A stretch of 64,000 nucleotides of DNA from Jiella avicenniae. GTDB taxonomy: Bacteria > Pseudomonadota > Alphaproteobacteria > Rhizobiales > Rhizobiaceae. Below the pieces are notes generated by a model, which was not told the origin of the DNA, made no database searches, and saw nothing but the letters and a program-made list of their open reading frames with translations. Shown piece by piece: positions 1 through 9,149 of this stretch; positions within the stretch are counted from its first letter, which is position 1, and each line of letters opens with the position of its first letter. The translations under genes were made by a program, and so were the position numbers. Where the stretch lies: positions 186,001 to 250,000 of the forward strand of contig NZ_JAJUWU010000007.1 of NCBI RefSeq assembly GCF_021390325.1, given 5' to 3'.

Positions 1-170
1 CGGCGCCGGCTCCAGCGTTCCGGCTTCGATCATCCGGCCTGCGGTCAGTGCGAGGCCGGCGGCGAAGCCGAGCCGGCCGGTTGTCCGCAGGGCGTCGAGG
101 AGGAAAATGGCGCGGCCGTCCCGGCGGGCGGAGGCGCGCGCGAAGGAGAGGGCCGGGCCGGGGCGATCAC
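1..170 (-). CDS. Partial N-terminus, possibly CydD-type ABC exporter subunit
   Basis: Reading the minus strand from a GTG at 170-168, an open frame runs off the left edge of the window. It gives about 56 residues, including a hydrophobic stretch (LGFAAGLALTAGRMI). A stop lies just upstream of the GTG in the same frame. The position, divergent from cydA, and the short basic start followed by a membrane segment would suit a CydD or CydC thiol-exporter subunit, which often neighbours cydAB. The part visible is too short to prove this, and no clear ribosome site precedes the GTG. The identity is an inference from context. Confidence 0.3.
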
Positions 171-210
171 GGGAGGACGTCATGGGCCGGCGACTACCGC
201 TCGCACCGTC

Positions 211-232
211 CTGCCGCATTGCGGCAGATCAA
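211..232. promoter_or_regulatory. 17-bp dyad overlapping an FNR/FixK-like site before cydA
   Basis: Bases 211-227 form a perfect inverted repeat, CTGCCGCA-T-TGCGGCAG. Its right half overlaps TTGCGGCAGATCAA (219-232). Against the FNR/FixK consensus TTGAT-N4-ATCAA, the right half is perfect and the left half keeps only TTG. The site lies about 61 bases before the cydA start, between two divergent genes. Cytochrome bd is commonly controlled by oxygen-sensing regulators of this family, so an operator role is plausible but inferred. Confidence 0.4.
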
Positions 233-292
233 GGCGCCAGGTCGGGGCAGGCATAGACGGGAGGCGACCAACGCGCAAAGGAGCCCGTTATC

Positions 293-1888
293 ATGGTCGA
301 CCCCCTTCTCGTGGAGTTGTCGCGCCTGCAGTTCGCGCTGACGGCGATGTATCACTTCCTGTTCGTACCCCTGACGCTCGGCCTTTCCGTCCTCGTCGCG
401 ATGATGGAGACCGTCTACGTCATGACGCGCCGCAAGATCTGGCGCGACATGACCAAATTCTGGGGACTGCTGTTCGGTATCAATTTCGCCCTCGGCGTCG
501 CCACCGGGCTGACGATGGAATTCCAGTTTGGGATGAACTGGGCATTCTATTCCCACTATGTCGGCGACATCTTCGGCGCGCCGCTGGCGATCGAGGGCCT
601 GATGGCCTTCTTCCTCGAGGCGACGCTGGTCGGGCTGTTCTTCTTCGGCTGGACGAGGTTGAAGCCGGTGACGCACATGGCGGTCACCTGGTTCATGGCG
701 CTCGGCACCAACTTCTCCGCCCTGTGGATCCTGATCGCCAATGGCTGGATGCAGAATCCGGTCGGCGCCTCGTTCAATCCCGACACGATGCGGATGGAGG
801 TCACCGACTTCTTCGCCGTCCTGTTCAATCCGGTGGCGCAGGCGAAGTTCGTCCATACGGTCGCGGCCGGCTACACGATGGGCGCCGTCTTCGTGCTGGC
901 GATCTCGGCCTGGTACATCCTGAAGAACCGGCACGTCGAGCTGGCGAAGCGCTCCTTCGCCATCGCCAGCGCCTTCGGCCTGGCGGCGTCGCTGTCGGTC
1001 GTCGTTCTCGGCGACGAGAGCGGCTATGCCTTGACCGAGCATCAGAAGATGAAGCTCGCCGCCATCGAGGCGATGTGGCAGACCGAGGAGGCGCCCGCCT
1101 CCTTCACCCTGTTCGGTGTGCCGGACATGGCGACGCGTAGCACCGAACACGCGATCCACATCCCCTGGGCGATGGGCCTGATCGGCACCCGCTCCCTCGA
1201 TACGAAAATGCCCGGCATCGAGGACCTCGTCGACCGCGCGAAGACGCGTATCCGCGACGGGCTCGTGGCCTATGACGCGCTGGAAGCGATCAAGTCCGAC
1301 CGGAGCGACCAGGCGGCGCGCGCCACCTTCGAAAGGACCAAGGCCGATCTCGGCTATGCGCTTCTTCTGAAGCAGTATGTCGAAGATCCGCGGACGGCGA
1401 ACGACGACGAGATCGACCGGGCCGCCTGGTCGACGGTGCCCGGCGTCCTGCCGCTGTTCTCGAGCTTCCGGATCATGGTGCTTCTCGGCTTTGCCATGAT
1501 CGCCCTGTTCGCCGTCTCGCTGTTCTACACGATGCGCGAGGCGCGGGCGCCGCGCTGGCTCTTCCGTCTGGCCTTCCTGGCGTTGCCGGCCCCCTGGATC
1601 GCGGTGGAACTCGGCTGGCTCGTCGCCGAGTTCGGCCGGCAGCCCTGGATCATCGAGGGCGTCCTGCCGACCTTCCTCGCCACCTCCGAGCTCGGGGTGG
1701 TCGACCTTCTCGTCACCATCGCCGGCTTCACCCTTCTCTATGGCGGTCTCGCCGTCATCGAGGTGATGCTGATGGTGCGCGCCGTGAAGAAGGGCCCGGA
1801 TCAGGTGATCGACGATCCGAGCGCACTTTTGCCCGGTACCGGAACGAGCGTCGAGGGCTATCGCCCCTTCGCCACGCCCGCCGAGTGA
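293..1888 (+). CDS. cydA: Cytochrome bd ubiquinol oxidase subunit I
   Basis: CydA is the catalytic, quinol-oxidising subunit of the high-affinity cytochrome bd oxidase in the inner membrane, and it carries haems b558, b595 and d. The 531-residue product is a full-length family member. His21, His188 and Met395 sit at the positions of E. coli His19, His186 and Met393, the haem ligands, all shifted by two. The periplasmic Q loop includes WQTEEAP and SFTLFGVPD. Several membrane segments are clear. AAAGGAG lies about ten bases before the ATG. It is followed 28 bases later by cydB and then cydX, the standard operon. The insertion that lengthens the Q loop in E. coli appears short here (not aligned). 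Confidence 0.97.
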   Translation: MVDPLLVELSRLQFALTAMYHFLFVPLTLGLSVLVAMMETVYVMTRRKIWRDMTKFWGLLFGINFALGVATGLTMEFQFGMNWAFYSHYVGDIFGAPLAIEGLMAFFLEATLVGLFFFGWTRLKPVTHMAVTWFMALGTNFSALWILIANGWMQNPVGASFNPDTMRMEVTDFFAVLFNPVAQAKFVHTVAAGYTMGAVFVLAISAWYILKNRHVELAKRSFAIASAFGLAASLSVVVLGDESGYALTEHQKMKLAAIEAMWQTEEAPASFTLFGVPDMATRSTEHAIHIPWAMGLIGTRSLDTKMPGIEDLVDRAKTRIRDGLVAYDALEAIKSDRSDQAARATFERTKADLGYALLLKQYVEDPRTANDDEIDRAAWSTVPGVLPLFSSFRIMVLLGFAMIALFAVSLFYTMREARAPRWLFRLAFLALPAPWIAVELGWLVAEFGRQPWIIEGVLPTFLATSELGVVDLLVTIAGFTLLYGGLAVIEVMLMVRAVKKGPDQVIDDPSALLPGTGTSVEGYRPFATPAE

Positions 1889-1916
1889 CCCCGTTTCAAG
1901 AAGAAGGACAATCGAG

Positions 1917-3071
1917 ATGTTCGACTTTCTCTTCGACTACGCCGTGCTGCGGCTCATCTGGTGGGTGCTGCTCGGCGTGCTCCTGATCGGCTTCGCCGTC
2001 ACCGACGGCTTCGACATGGGGGTGGGTGCGCTCCTGCCCTTCGTCGCCCGGACCGACGTGGAACGGCGGGTGGCGATCAACACCATCGGCCCGGTCTGGG
2101 AGGGCAACCAGGTGTGGTTCATCCTCGGCGGCGGCGCGATCTTCGCGGCCTGGCCGGCGCTCTACGCGCTCAGCTTCTCGGGCTTCTACCTCGCCATGTT
2201 CCTGGTGCTGGCGGCGATGATCCTGCGGCCGGTCGGCTTCAAGTATCGGTCCAAGCGGCCCGAGGCCCGCTGGCGGCGGAACTGGGACATCGCCCTGTTC
2301 GTCGGCGGCGCGGTGCCGGCGCTGATCTTCGGCGTCGCCGTCGGCAACACGCTTCAGGGTGTGCCCTTCCACTTCACCAACGATCTGAGGCCGATCTACG
2401 AGGGAACGCTGTTCGGCCTCTTGAATCCGCTGGCGCTCTATTGCGGCCTCGTATCGCTGGCGATGATCGCCATGCACGGCGCCGCCTGGCTCGCCTTCAA
2501 GGCGGAAGGGCCGGTCGCCGACCGTGCGGCGAAATTCGGCGCCAAGCTCGGACTCGCGACTGCCGTGCTCTTTGCTCTCGGCTGGATCCTCGTCGCCTTC
2601 GGCCTTCTCGGCGGCTATGAAGTCGTCGGCACCCAGGCCGTCGCCGGGCCGTCCAACCCGCTGCTCAAGGACGTGGTCGTCGCGCCGCAGGCGTGGCTCG
2701 CCAACTACGCGGTCCATCCGCTGCTGATCGTCGTGCCGCTGCTCGGCATTGCCGGTCCGCTGCTGGCGGCGCTCGGTTTCGCGACGCGTCGGGACGGGGC
2801 GACCTTCGTCGCCTCGGCGCTCGGCGTCGTCGGCATCGTCTCCACCGTCGGCATCTCGATGTTCCCCGTGATCCTGCCGTCGAGCACCAACCCGGCGCAG
2901 TCGCTGACCGTCTTCGACGCCTCGTCCAGCGAATCCACCCTGCGTATCATGCTGATCGCCACGGTGATCTTCCTGCCGATCATCCTCGCCTATACGAGCT
3001 GGGTCTACAAGGTGCTGTGGGGCAGGGTCCGCGAGGAAGACGTCGAGGCCCCGGGTTCGGCGGCCTACTGA
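1917..3071 (+). CDS. cydB: Cytochrome bd ubiquinol oxidase subunit II
   Basis: CydB pairs with CydA to form the bd oxidase. It is a membrane protein thought mainly to stabilise the complex and haem environment. The 384-residue product has the family start LRLIWWVLLGVLLIGFAVTDGFDMGVG and the conserved WEGNQVWFILGGG motif near residue 60, with about eight hydrophobic segments. Length is normal. An AAGGA ribosome site precedes the ATG. It lies between cydA and cydX in one operon. Confidence 0.97.
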   Translation: MFDFLFDYAVLRLIWWVLLGVLLIGFAVTDGFDMGVGALLPFVARTDVERRVAINTIGPVWEGNQVWFILGGGAIFAAWPALYALSFSGFYLAMFLVLAAMILRPVGFKYRSKRPEARWRRNWDIALFVGGAVPALIFGVAVGNTLQGVPFHFTNDLRPIYEGTLFGLLNPLALYCGLVSLAMIAMHGAAWLAFKAEGPVADRAAKFGAKLGLATAVLFALGWILVAFGLLGGYEVVGTQAVAGPSNPLLKDVVVAPQAWLANYAVHPLLIVVPLLGIAGPLLAALGFATRRDGATFVASALGVVGIVSTVGISMFPVILPSSTNPAQSLTVFDASSSESTLRIMLIATVIFLPIILAYTSWVYKVLWGRVREEDVEAPGSAAY

Positions 3072-3163
3072 GCCGCCGCCCTCAAACCATGCAGCCGGCG
3101 ACGGCGGGACGAGTTCTTCGTCCCGCCCAAGCGCCGGACAGTCCCGATCGAGGAGCTCTTCCC

Positions 3164-3295
3164 ATGTGGTATTTCGCCTGGATTCTCGGCCTTGGTCTTG
3201 CCGCCGCCTTCGGCATTCTCAACGCCCTGTGGTACGAACTGCGCACCCTCCGTCATGCCGACGAAGCGGAAACGCCGCCGCTGCCGACGCCCTGA
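3164..3295 (+). CDS. cydX: Cytochrome bd small subunit CydX
   Basis: This 43-residue protein begins MWYFAWILGLGLA, the signature of CydX/YbgT, a single-pass subunit needed for stable haem binding in the bd oxidase. One membrane helix covers roughly residues 4-22, followed by a short acidic and proline-rich tail. GAGGAG sits eight bases before the ATG. It follows cydB after 92 bases, the usual place. It lies in the frame of a longer upstream open frame, but the family start and ribosome site fix the real start here. Confidence 0.95.
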   Translation: MWYFAWILGLGLAAAFGILNALWYELRTLRHADEAETPPLPTP

Positions 3296-3328
3296 GACGC
3301 GGCATCCGGCAGGCCGGGGCGAGCGGCC

Positions 3329-3357
3329 GGGGCGAGGGGGCGGGGCGAGGGGGCGGG
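3329..3357 (+). repeat. G-rich tract, putative G-quadruplex after cydX
   Basis: Five guanine runs of 4, 5, 4, 5 and 3 bases are separated by loops of 3, 1, 3 and 1 bases (GGGGCGA alternating with GGGGGC). The tract begins 34 bases after the cydX stop, on the cyd coding strand. The short loops fit a stable quadruplex in DNA or in the cyd transcript. No function is shown. Confidence 0.5.
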
Positions 3358-3551
3358 CGCGCCTCGACCCCGGCGGCAAGAAGTCGCGACGCGCCTCTTC
3401 TCGGGCATCAGGCCGGTCGACGGAGCCGCTCGATCAGTGCCGGAAGCTCGGCGACGACGCCGGTGACGGAAAAGAGGAAGCGGGAAGAGGCGCGAGCCTG
3501 AACGTCGGCTCGGAGCCTCGACCATGGCTTGACCGACGAGCCGGACCGTCC

Positions 3552-4388
3552 TCACCCCAAGCGCCTGGCGTGCCAGCGCAGATGGTCTTCCATGAAGGTG
3601 GAGATGAAATAATAGCTGTGGTCGTAACCCGGCTGCATGCGGAGCGTCAGATCGATCCCGGCCCTGGCGCAGGCGGCTTCGAGAAGCTGCGGCTTGAGCT
3701 GCTCGGCGAGGAAGCCGTCCGCCTCGCCCTGGTCGACCAGAAGGGCGTCCACCCTGGCGCCGTCCTCGATCAGGGCCACGGCGTCGTGCTTGCGCCATGC
3801 CGCCTTGTCGTCGCCGAGATAGCCCGGCAGCGCCTTGTGGCCCCACGGCACCTGGCTCGGCGCGACGATGGGCGCAAAGGCCGAGACCGCCTTGTAGCGG
3901 TCCGGGAAGGTCAGGCCGATGGTCAGCGCGCCATGGCCGCCCATGGAATGGCCCATGATCGACTGACGGTCGCTATCGGCGGGAAAGTTCTCGGCGATCA
4001 GTCCGGGAAGCTCGTCGGTGACGTAGCTCCACATGCGGTAATGCCTGGCGAAGGGCTGCTGCGTCGCATCGACGTAGAAGCCGGCGCCGAGCCCGAAGTC
4101 ATAGGCCTTGTCGACGTCGTCGGCGACGTCTTCGCCGCGGGGGCTGGTGTCGGGAGCGACGAAGATCAGGCCGAGTTCGGCGCACAGCCGACGATATTCG
4201 CCCTTCTCCGTGACGTTGGCATGGGTGCAGGTGAGGCCCGACAGATACCACACGACGGGCAGCTTCGCCCCGTCGGCATGGGGCGGCACGAAGACCGAAA
4301 AGGTCATGTCGGTGCCGGTTTCGCGCGAGGCATGTTTGTAGACGCCCTGGATGCCGCCATGGGCGGCATTGGTCGAAACGGTTTCCAT
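3552..4388 (-). CDS. fghA: S-formylglutathione hydrolase
   Basis: It hydrolyses S-formylglutathione to formate and glutathione, the second step of glutathione-dependent formaldehyde oxidation in the cytoplasm. The 278-residue product is an alpha/beta-hydrolase of the esterase D type. Visible motifs are LSGLTCTHAN with the oxyanion region, the nucleophile elbow GHSMGGHG with Ser148, and the C-terminal His in PGYDHSYYF. Start: ATG at 4388 with GGGAG ahead. A longer frame reads upstream through the acetyltransferase region but is not needed. It forms one minus-strand unit after frmA and the elaA-like gene; formaldehyde released by amine demethylation (9.1-13 kb) is a likely substrate source. Confidence 0.95.
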   Translation of the reverse strand: METVSTNAAHGGIQGVYKHASRETGTDMTFSVFVPPHADGAKLPVVWYLSGLTCTHANVTEKGEYRRLCAELGLIFVAPDTSPRGEDVADDVDKAYDFGLGAGFYVDATQQPFARHYRMWSYVTDELPGLIAENFPADSDRQSIMGHSMGGHGALTIGLTFPDRYKAVSAFAPIVAPSQVPWGHKALPGYLGDDKAAWRKHDAVALIEDGARVDALLVDQGEADGFLAEQLKPQLLEAACARAGIDLTLRMQPGYDHSYYFISTFMEDHLRWHARRLG

Positions 4389-4438
4389 CGTGCTGTCTCC
4401 CTCGTGAAGAATTTCGGCGAACGCTGCGCGCGGAGCGT

Positions 4439-4933
4439 TCAGGATCCGGGCGATCCGGCTCGCCTCATGTCGATATGCGCTATGCCGTCCTCGTCGTAAG
4501 GCGCGGAGGCCGCCACGAATCCGTGCCGGCCGTAGAAGGCTTCGAGATGCGCCTGCGCCGACACCACGATGGCGCGGCCCGAAAAGCATTCGGCCGCGTA
4601 GCGCAAGGCCTCGGCCATCATGTCGTGGCCATAGCCACGGCCCCTGTAGGCCGCGGCCGTCGCGACGCGGCCGATCCGGACCGCGTCCTCGTCGCGGAGG
4701 ATGCGCAGGCATCCCGCGAGGTCCTCGCCGACGAACTGGCGCAGATGGATCGCCTGCGGGTCGCACCCGTCGATCTCGGCAAAGACGCAGGCCTGCTCGA
4801 CGACGAAGACCAGGCTGCGCAGCCGCAGGAGATCGTGCACCTCGACGGCCGTCAGTTCCTCGAACGCGCTCCATCGCAACGCGATCTCCGGCCCGGCGGT
4901 TTCAGGCTCTGCGGTCTCCTGGCGGGCCGACAC
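4439..4933 (-). CDS. ElaA-family GNAT acetyltransferase
   Basis: The 164-residue product resembles ElaA, a GNAT-fold N-acetyltransferase of unknown substrate. Family features are RLRSLVFVVEQ near residue 40, the acetyl-CoA loop RGRGYGHDMM (Arg/Gly-rich motif A), SAQAHLEAFYGRHGF and the C-terminal YDEDGIAHIDM. The start is GTG at 4933, two bases after the frmA stop, which suggests translational coupling. Its place between frmA and fghA is notable, but no biochemical link to formaldehyde oxidation is implied by the family. Confidence 0.85.
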   Translation of the reverse strand: MSARQETAEPETAGPEIALRWSAFEELTAVEVHDLLRLRSLVFVVEQACVFAEIDGCDPQAIHLRQFVGEDLAGCLRILRDEDAVRIGRVATAAAYRGRGYGHDMMAEALRYAAECFSGRAIVVSAQAHLEAFYGRHGFVAASAPYDEDGIAHIDMRRAGSPGS

Positions 4934-4935
4934 GT

Positions 4936-6045
<1,110 letters not shown>

Positions 6046-6310
6046 GCGGGCAGACTTCCTCGAACGCGGTGGTTGCCGCTTGGTAGCCGTTTCGAGCCGG
6101 CTTGCAAATCCCTCAGGTGCCGCGCGAATGCATGACCTTCGCGGGGTTCGCTGCCGGATGAGCCGATGAACGGGATTTTGCGCAAATGAGCGGTCCGGCT
6201 GTCAGGTCCGGTCCCTGTCGACAGCGGGCTTGAGCGGTCTCGTTCACGCCGCCTCGGCCGTGACCGCCGCCAACCCCTCGCGCAACCGGCGAGCCGCGCC
6301 GCAGCCCGTC

Positions 6311-7201
6311 TCAGCCGGCGGGGCCTGCCGCCGCCCAGTCGGCGCGGACCCGGCCCTTCTCCGGGTCGTAATGGGGAAAACGCGTGACCGTCGCGCCGAT
6401 CCGCTTCTGCTGCCCGTCGAGCTTGCCGATCTCGACCGCCGTGCCGATCTCGGCCAGCGAGGCGTCGAGCCGGGCGAGGGCGATCGACTTGCCGAGGACC
6501 GGCGAGCGCATGGCGCTGGTCACCACGCCGACGCGCGCCCGGCCGACATGGATGCAGTCGCCGTGGGACACCGCCTCGTTGCCGGCGACGTCGAGACCGA
6601 CGAAGGTCTTCTGCGGCGACGCCCGCCGCCGCTCGGTCGCCGCCTGTCCGACATAGGGGTCGGCGGATTCTCTTGGAATGGTGAAGCCGATTCCCGCCTC
6701 GAACGGGTCGGTCTCGTCGGAAAAGTCGTAGCCGGCAAAAACCAGGCCCGCCTCGATGCGGACCATGTCGAGGGCGGCGAGGCCCAAGGGTTTCAGCCCG
6801 AGCGGGCCACCGGCGGCGAAGACCGCGTCCCAAAGCGCCTCGTCGCTCGAGGGGTGGCACCAGATCTCGAAGCCGAGCTCGCCGGTATAGCCGGTTCGCG
6901 AGACGACGACGGGCCTGTCGGCGATGCGGCCGATGGTGAAGCGGAACCATTTCAGCTCCTCGGCCGAGGGCTGGTGCGGCGGGGTCTTGAGGATCTGCCG
7001 GAGGATCTCGCCGGAGCGCGGGCCCTGCAAAGCGAGATTGTCGAGCTGGGCGGTGGAATTGCGGACGAAGGCCTTGAGGCCGTGCTTGCCGGCGAGTTCC
7101 CGCAGCCAGTGGCCGGAATAGTCGTCGCCGCAGACGAGCCGGAAATTGTCCTGCCCGAGCCGAAAGATCGTGCCGATCGGCGGCGGACCGCCGATCGCGG
7201 A
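6311..7201 (-). pseudogene. 5'-truncated GcvT-like aminomethyltransferase remnant
   Basis: An open frame from 7201 down to the stop at 6311 encodes a GcvT fold from about FRLGQDNFRLVCGDD through LALQGPRSGEIL, SRTGYTGELGFEIWC and DMVRIEAGL to the normal C-terminus. The frame opens right after a TGA at 7204-7202 and has no ATG or GTG before the homologous region; the first possible start is an internal TTG near 7030. Roughly the first hundred residues, which help form the folate pocket, are missing. They are not found in another frame, because the neighbouring gene's stop lies only 18 bases away. It is therefore read as a deletion remnant. Relatives are folate-dependent demethylases, and a complete paralogue lies at 9150-10274. 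Confidence 0.75.
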
Positions 7202-7219
7202 TCATGGCGTCGGGCCGGC

Positions 7220-7396
7220 TCAGCCCTTGCCGTGGAACTTCTCGAAGTCCCGGCTTTCGTGATGGGTGCCGTACCAGATGGCGGCGACCACGACGGCGAC
7301 GGATGCGAGAAGGCAGACCATCGTGCCGAAGCCGGAACCGGCGAAGGTGAAGTAGGTCTCGACGCCGTCCCATTGGGTGATGGGCGATGTGTTCAT
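7220..7396 (-). CDS. 58-residue single-pass membrane protein downstream of amt
   Basis: This small frame begins MNTSPITQWDGVETYF and has one membrane helix at about residues 24-42 (MVCLLASVAVVVAAIW), followed by a charged, His-rich tail (GTHHESRDFEKFHGKG). A good ribosome site (AAGGA, eight bases before the ATG) and a 28-base gap after amt support expression as the second gene of the amt operon. I do not recognise a named family. By position it could be an accessory subunit or regulator of the transporter. This is inference. Confidence 0.75.
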   Translation of the reverse strand: MNTSPITQWDGVETYFTFAGSGFGTMVCLLASVAVVVAAIWYGTHHESRDFEKFHGKG

Positions 7397-7424
7397 GACT
7401 GCGATCCTTGTCTGATGGGAGTTT

Positions 7425-8792
7425 TCACTCGGCGGGAACGGCGGCCGGGGTGCCGGTCGTCACGGGCGACATGACGGGGGTCGCCGGACGCGTCATGCCC
7501 TCCGGATAAGCCTCGATCGGGACCTCGACGAGATCGAGGCCCATGATCTCGACGTCCCGGGGAACGCGCAGATAGCCGGTCGCCTTCATCACGGCGGACA
7601 TCGCATAGCCGGGGATGAAGCCGAGCGCGCCCATGACGATCAGGCCGACCAGCTGGCCGGTGAGCGACACCGGCGGCATGTCGCCGACATTGGGATATCC
7701 GGCAGCGAAGAGGCCGACGGCGAGGACGCCCATGGCGCCGCCGGCGCCGTGGACCGCCACCGCGCCGACCGCATCGTCGATGCCCGCCCGCTCGAGCGCG
7801 TTCGCGATCATCGGCGCGACGAAGCCGGCGACGACGGCGATGACGAAGGCGAGCGGCGGATACCAGACGTCGAGGCCCGACGCCGCCGAGATGATGCCGA
7901 CGAGGCCGCAGGACATCATCCAGAACGGATCGCGGGTCTTCACCCAGCCGCCGATGATGCCGCCGGCAAACGCCATGACGGTGTTGAAGGCGAAGGCGGA
8001 CAGCGTCGCCGGCTGGCCGAAGATGTTGGTCCACTGGGCGCCGGCATTGTAGATGATGCAGCCGCCGAGGAAGCCGAAGAAGCCGACGATGATCAGCATC
8101 AGGCCGACGACGGTCAGCGGTACGGAATGGGCCTTGATGGCGTTCGGCGTGCCGTCGGGATCGTATTTGCCGATGCGGGGGCCGAGATTGATCAGGACGC
8201 CGAGGGTGAAGGCGCCGGCGACGAGATGCACGCAGCCGGCAGCGCCGACGTCGTGGAAGCCGAACTCGGTCGTCAGCCAGCCGGCCGGATGCCAGCCCCA
8301 GGCCGCGGCGAGGATCCAGACCACCGAGCCGAGGACGATCGCCAGGATCAGGAAGGCGGTCAGGCGGATTCGCTCGATCACCGCGCCCGACATGATCGAG
8401 GCCGTCGTCGCCGCGAACAGCGCGAAGGCCGCCCAGAAGACGCCGGTGGCGTTGTCCGAGAGATTCGGGCCCATGGCGCTCGACCAGGGAAGGGCCACCT
8501 CCGATCCCTCCGCGATGGTCAGGCCGCTCGGAAAGGCGTTGTAGATCCACCAGCCGAAGAAGAAGAAGGTCGGCACGACGAAGGCGAAGGCGAGGAGGTT
8601 CTTGGTGCCCGCCGCGAGCACGTTCTTCGCCCGCGAGGCGCCCATCTCATAGGCCAGGAAGCCGGCATGGATGGTGATCATCAGGGCGGTACACCACCAG
8701 TAGAAAATCTCCATGTTGATGGTGTCGGACATCTTGGAGCCGGCTTCGAGCGCCGCCACCTTCTGTCCGAGTTCCATGAGCTGCTGTTCCAT
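7425..8792 (-). CDS. amt: Ammonium/methylammonium transporter Amt
   Basis: It is an Amt/Mep/Rh channel for ammonium, also able to carry methylammonium in many family members. The 455-residue product shows about eleven membrane segments and family signatures such as EMGASRAKNV, FNTVMAFAGGIIGG and the pore-histidine region AVAVHGAGGAMG. Start: ATG at 8792 with AAGGAG ahead; a longer frame upstream is unlikely. Residues 1-25 form a short coiled-coil-like extension before the first helix. No glnK is adjacent, unlike the common glnK-amtB pair. A sigma-54-type promoter lies about 85 bases upstream. Its place within a methylated-amine cluster suggests uptake of methylamine or ammonium. Confidence 0.93.
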   Translation of the reverse strand: MEQQLMELGQKVAALEAGSKMSDTINMEIFYWWCTALMITIHAGFLAYEMGASRAKNVLAAGTKNLLAFAFVVPTFFFFGWWIYNAFPSGLTIAEGSEVALPWSSAMGPNLSDNATGVFWAAFALFAATTASIMSGAVIERIRLTAFLILAIVLGSVVWILAAAWGWHPAGWLTTEFGFHDVGAAGCVHLVAGAFTLGVLINLGPRIGKYDPDGTPNAIKAHSVPLTVVGLMLIIVGFFGFLGGCIIYNAGAQWTNIFGQPATLSAFAFNTVMAFAGGIIGGWVKTRDPFWMMSCGLVGIISAASGLDVWYPPLAFVIAVVAGFVAPMIANALERAGIDDAVGAVAVHGAGGAMGVLAVGLFAAGYPNVGDMPPVSLTGQLVGLIVMGALGFIPGYAMSAVMKATGYLRVPRDVEIMGLDLVEVPIEAYPEGMTRPATPVMSPVTTGTPAAVPAE

Positions 8793-9149
8793 GTCGTTCT
8801 CCTTGGCTCCAGACCCGGGATAGCGGCGCATTCAAGACTTGGCCGCACGTACTCTGAGGAAACAATTTTTATTCATGCGAGAATTGTGCCAACTGCCACG
8901 GCATGGCTTTCGGAAGAAAAATCTCCCGTTTTCGCGCTCATCTGGCGGTGCTTCGGAGAAGGATCGTCCCGCGAAGGCCTGAACGCGGGAACGATCCTCC
9001 CGGCGATGGTGGCGGGCCTCGCCGCGGCGGTCTGCAACGGGCGGAATTTCGGCAACCACTGCACAGTTTTCATCCATCGCGTCGGTTTCGGTCGGGAGGG
9101 CCTTCTGCCCGCCCGCCCGTCGCCCCGGGCGCTGCGGCGACTGCCGAAA
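8793..9149. other. Intergenic region upstream of amt
   Basis: These 357 bases separate the end of the demethylase operon from amt. They hold a sigma-54-like promoter (8877-8891) and a short A/T-rich patch at 8861-8876. I see no convincing gene, hairpin terminator or clear NtrC dyad. Confidence 0.5.
8877..8891 (-). promoter_or_regulatory. Sigma-54-type promoter for amt
   Basis: On the minus strand the sequence reads TGGCAC-AATTC-TCGC. It matches the -24/-12 consensus TGGCAC-N5-TTGC with one mismatch and keeps the GG and GC dinucleotides at the right ten-base spacing. It ends 84 bases before the amt start codon. Nitrogen-controlled transport genes are classic sigma-54/NtrC targets. Confidence 0.55.

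Noticed and set aside
8900-9149. NtrC enhancer upstream of the amt sigma-54 promoter
   Set aside because: A GCA...TGC pair near 9050 is too poor a match to the NtrC dyad to report.
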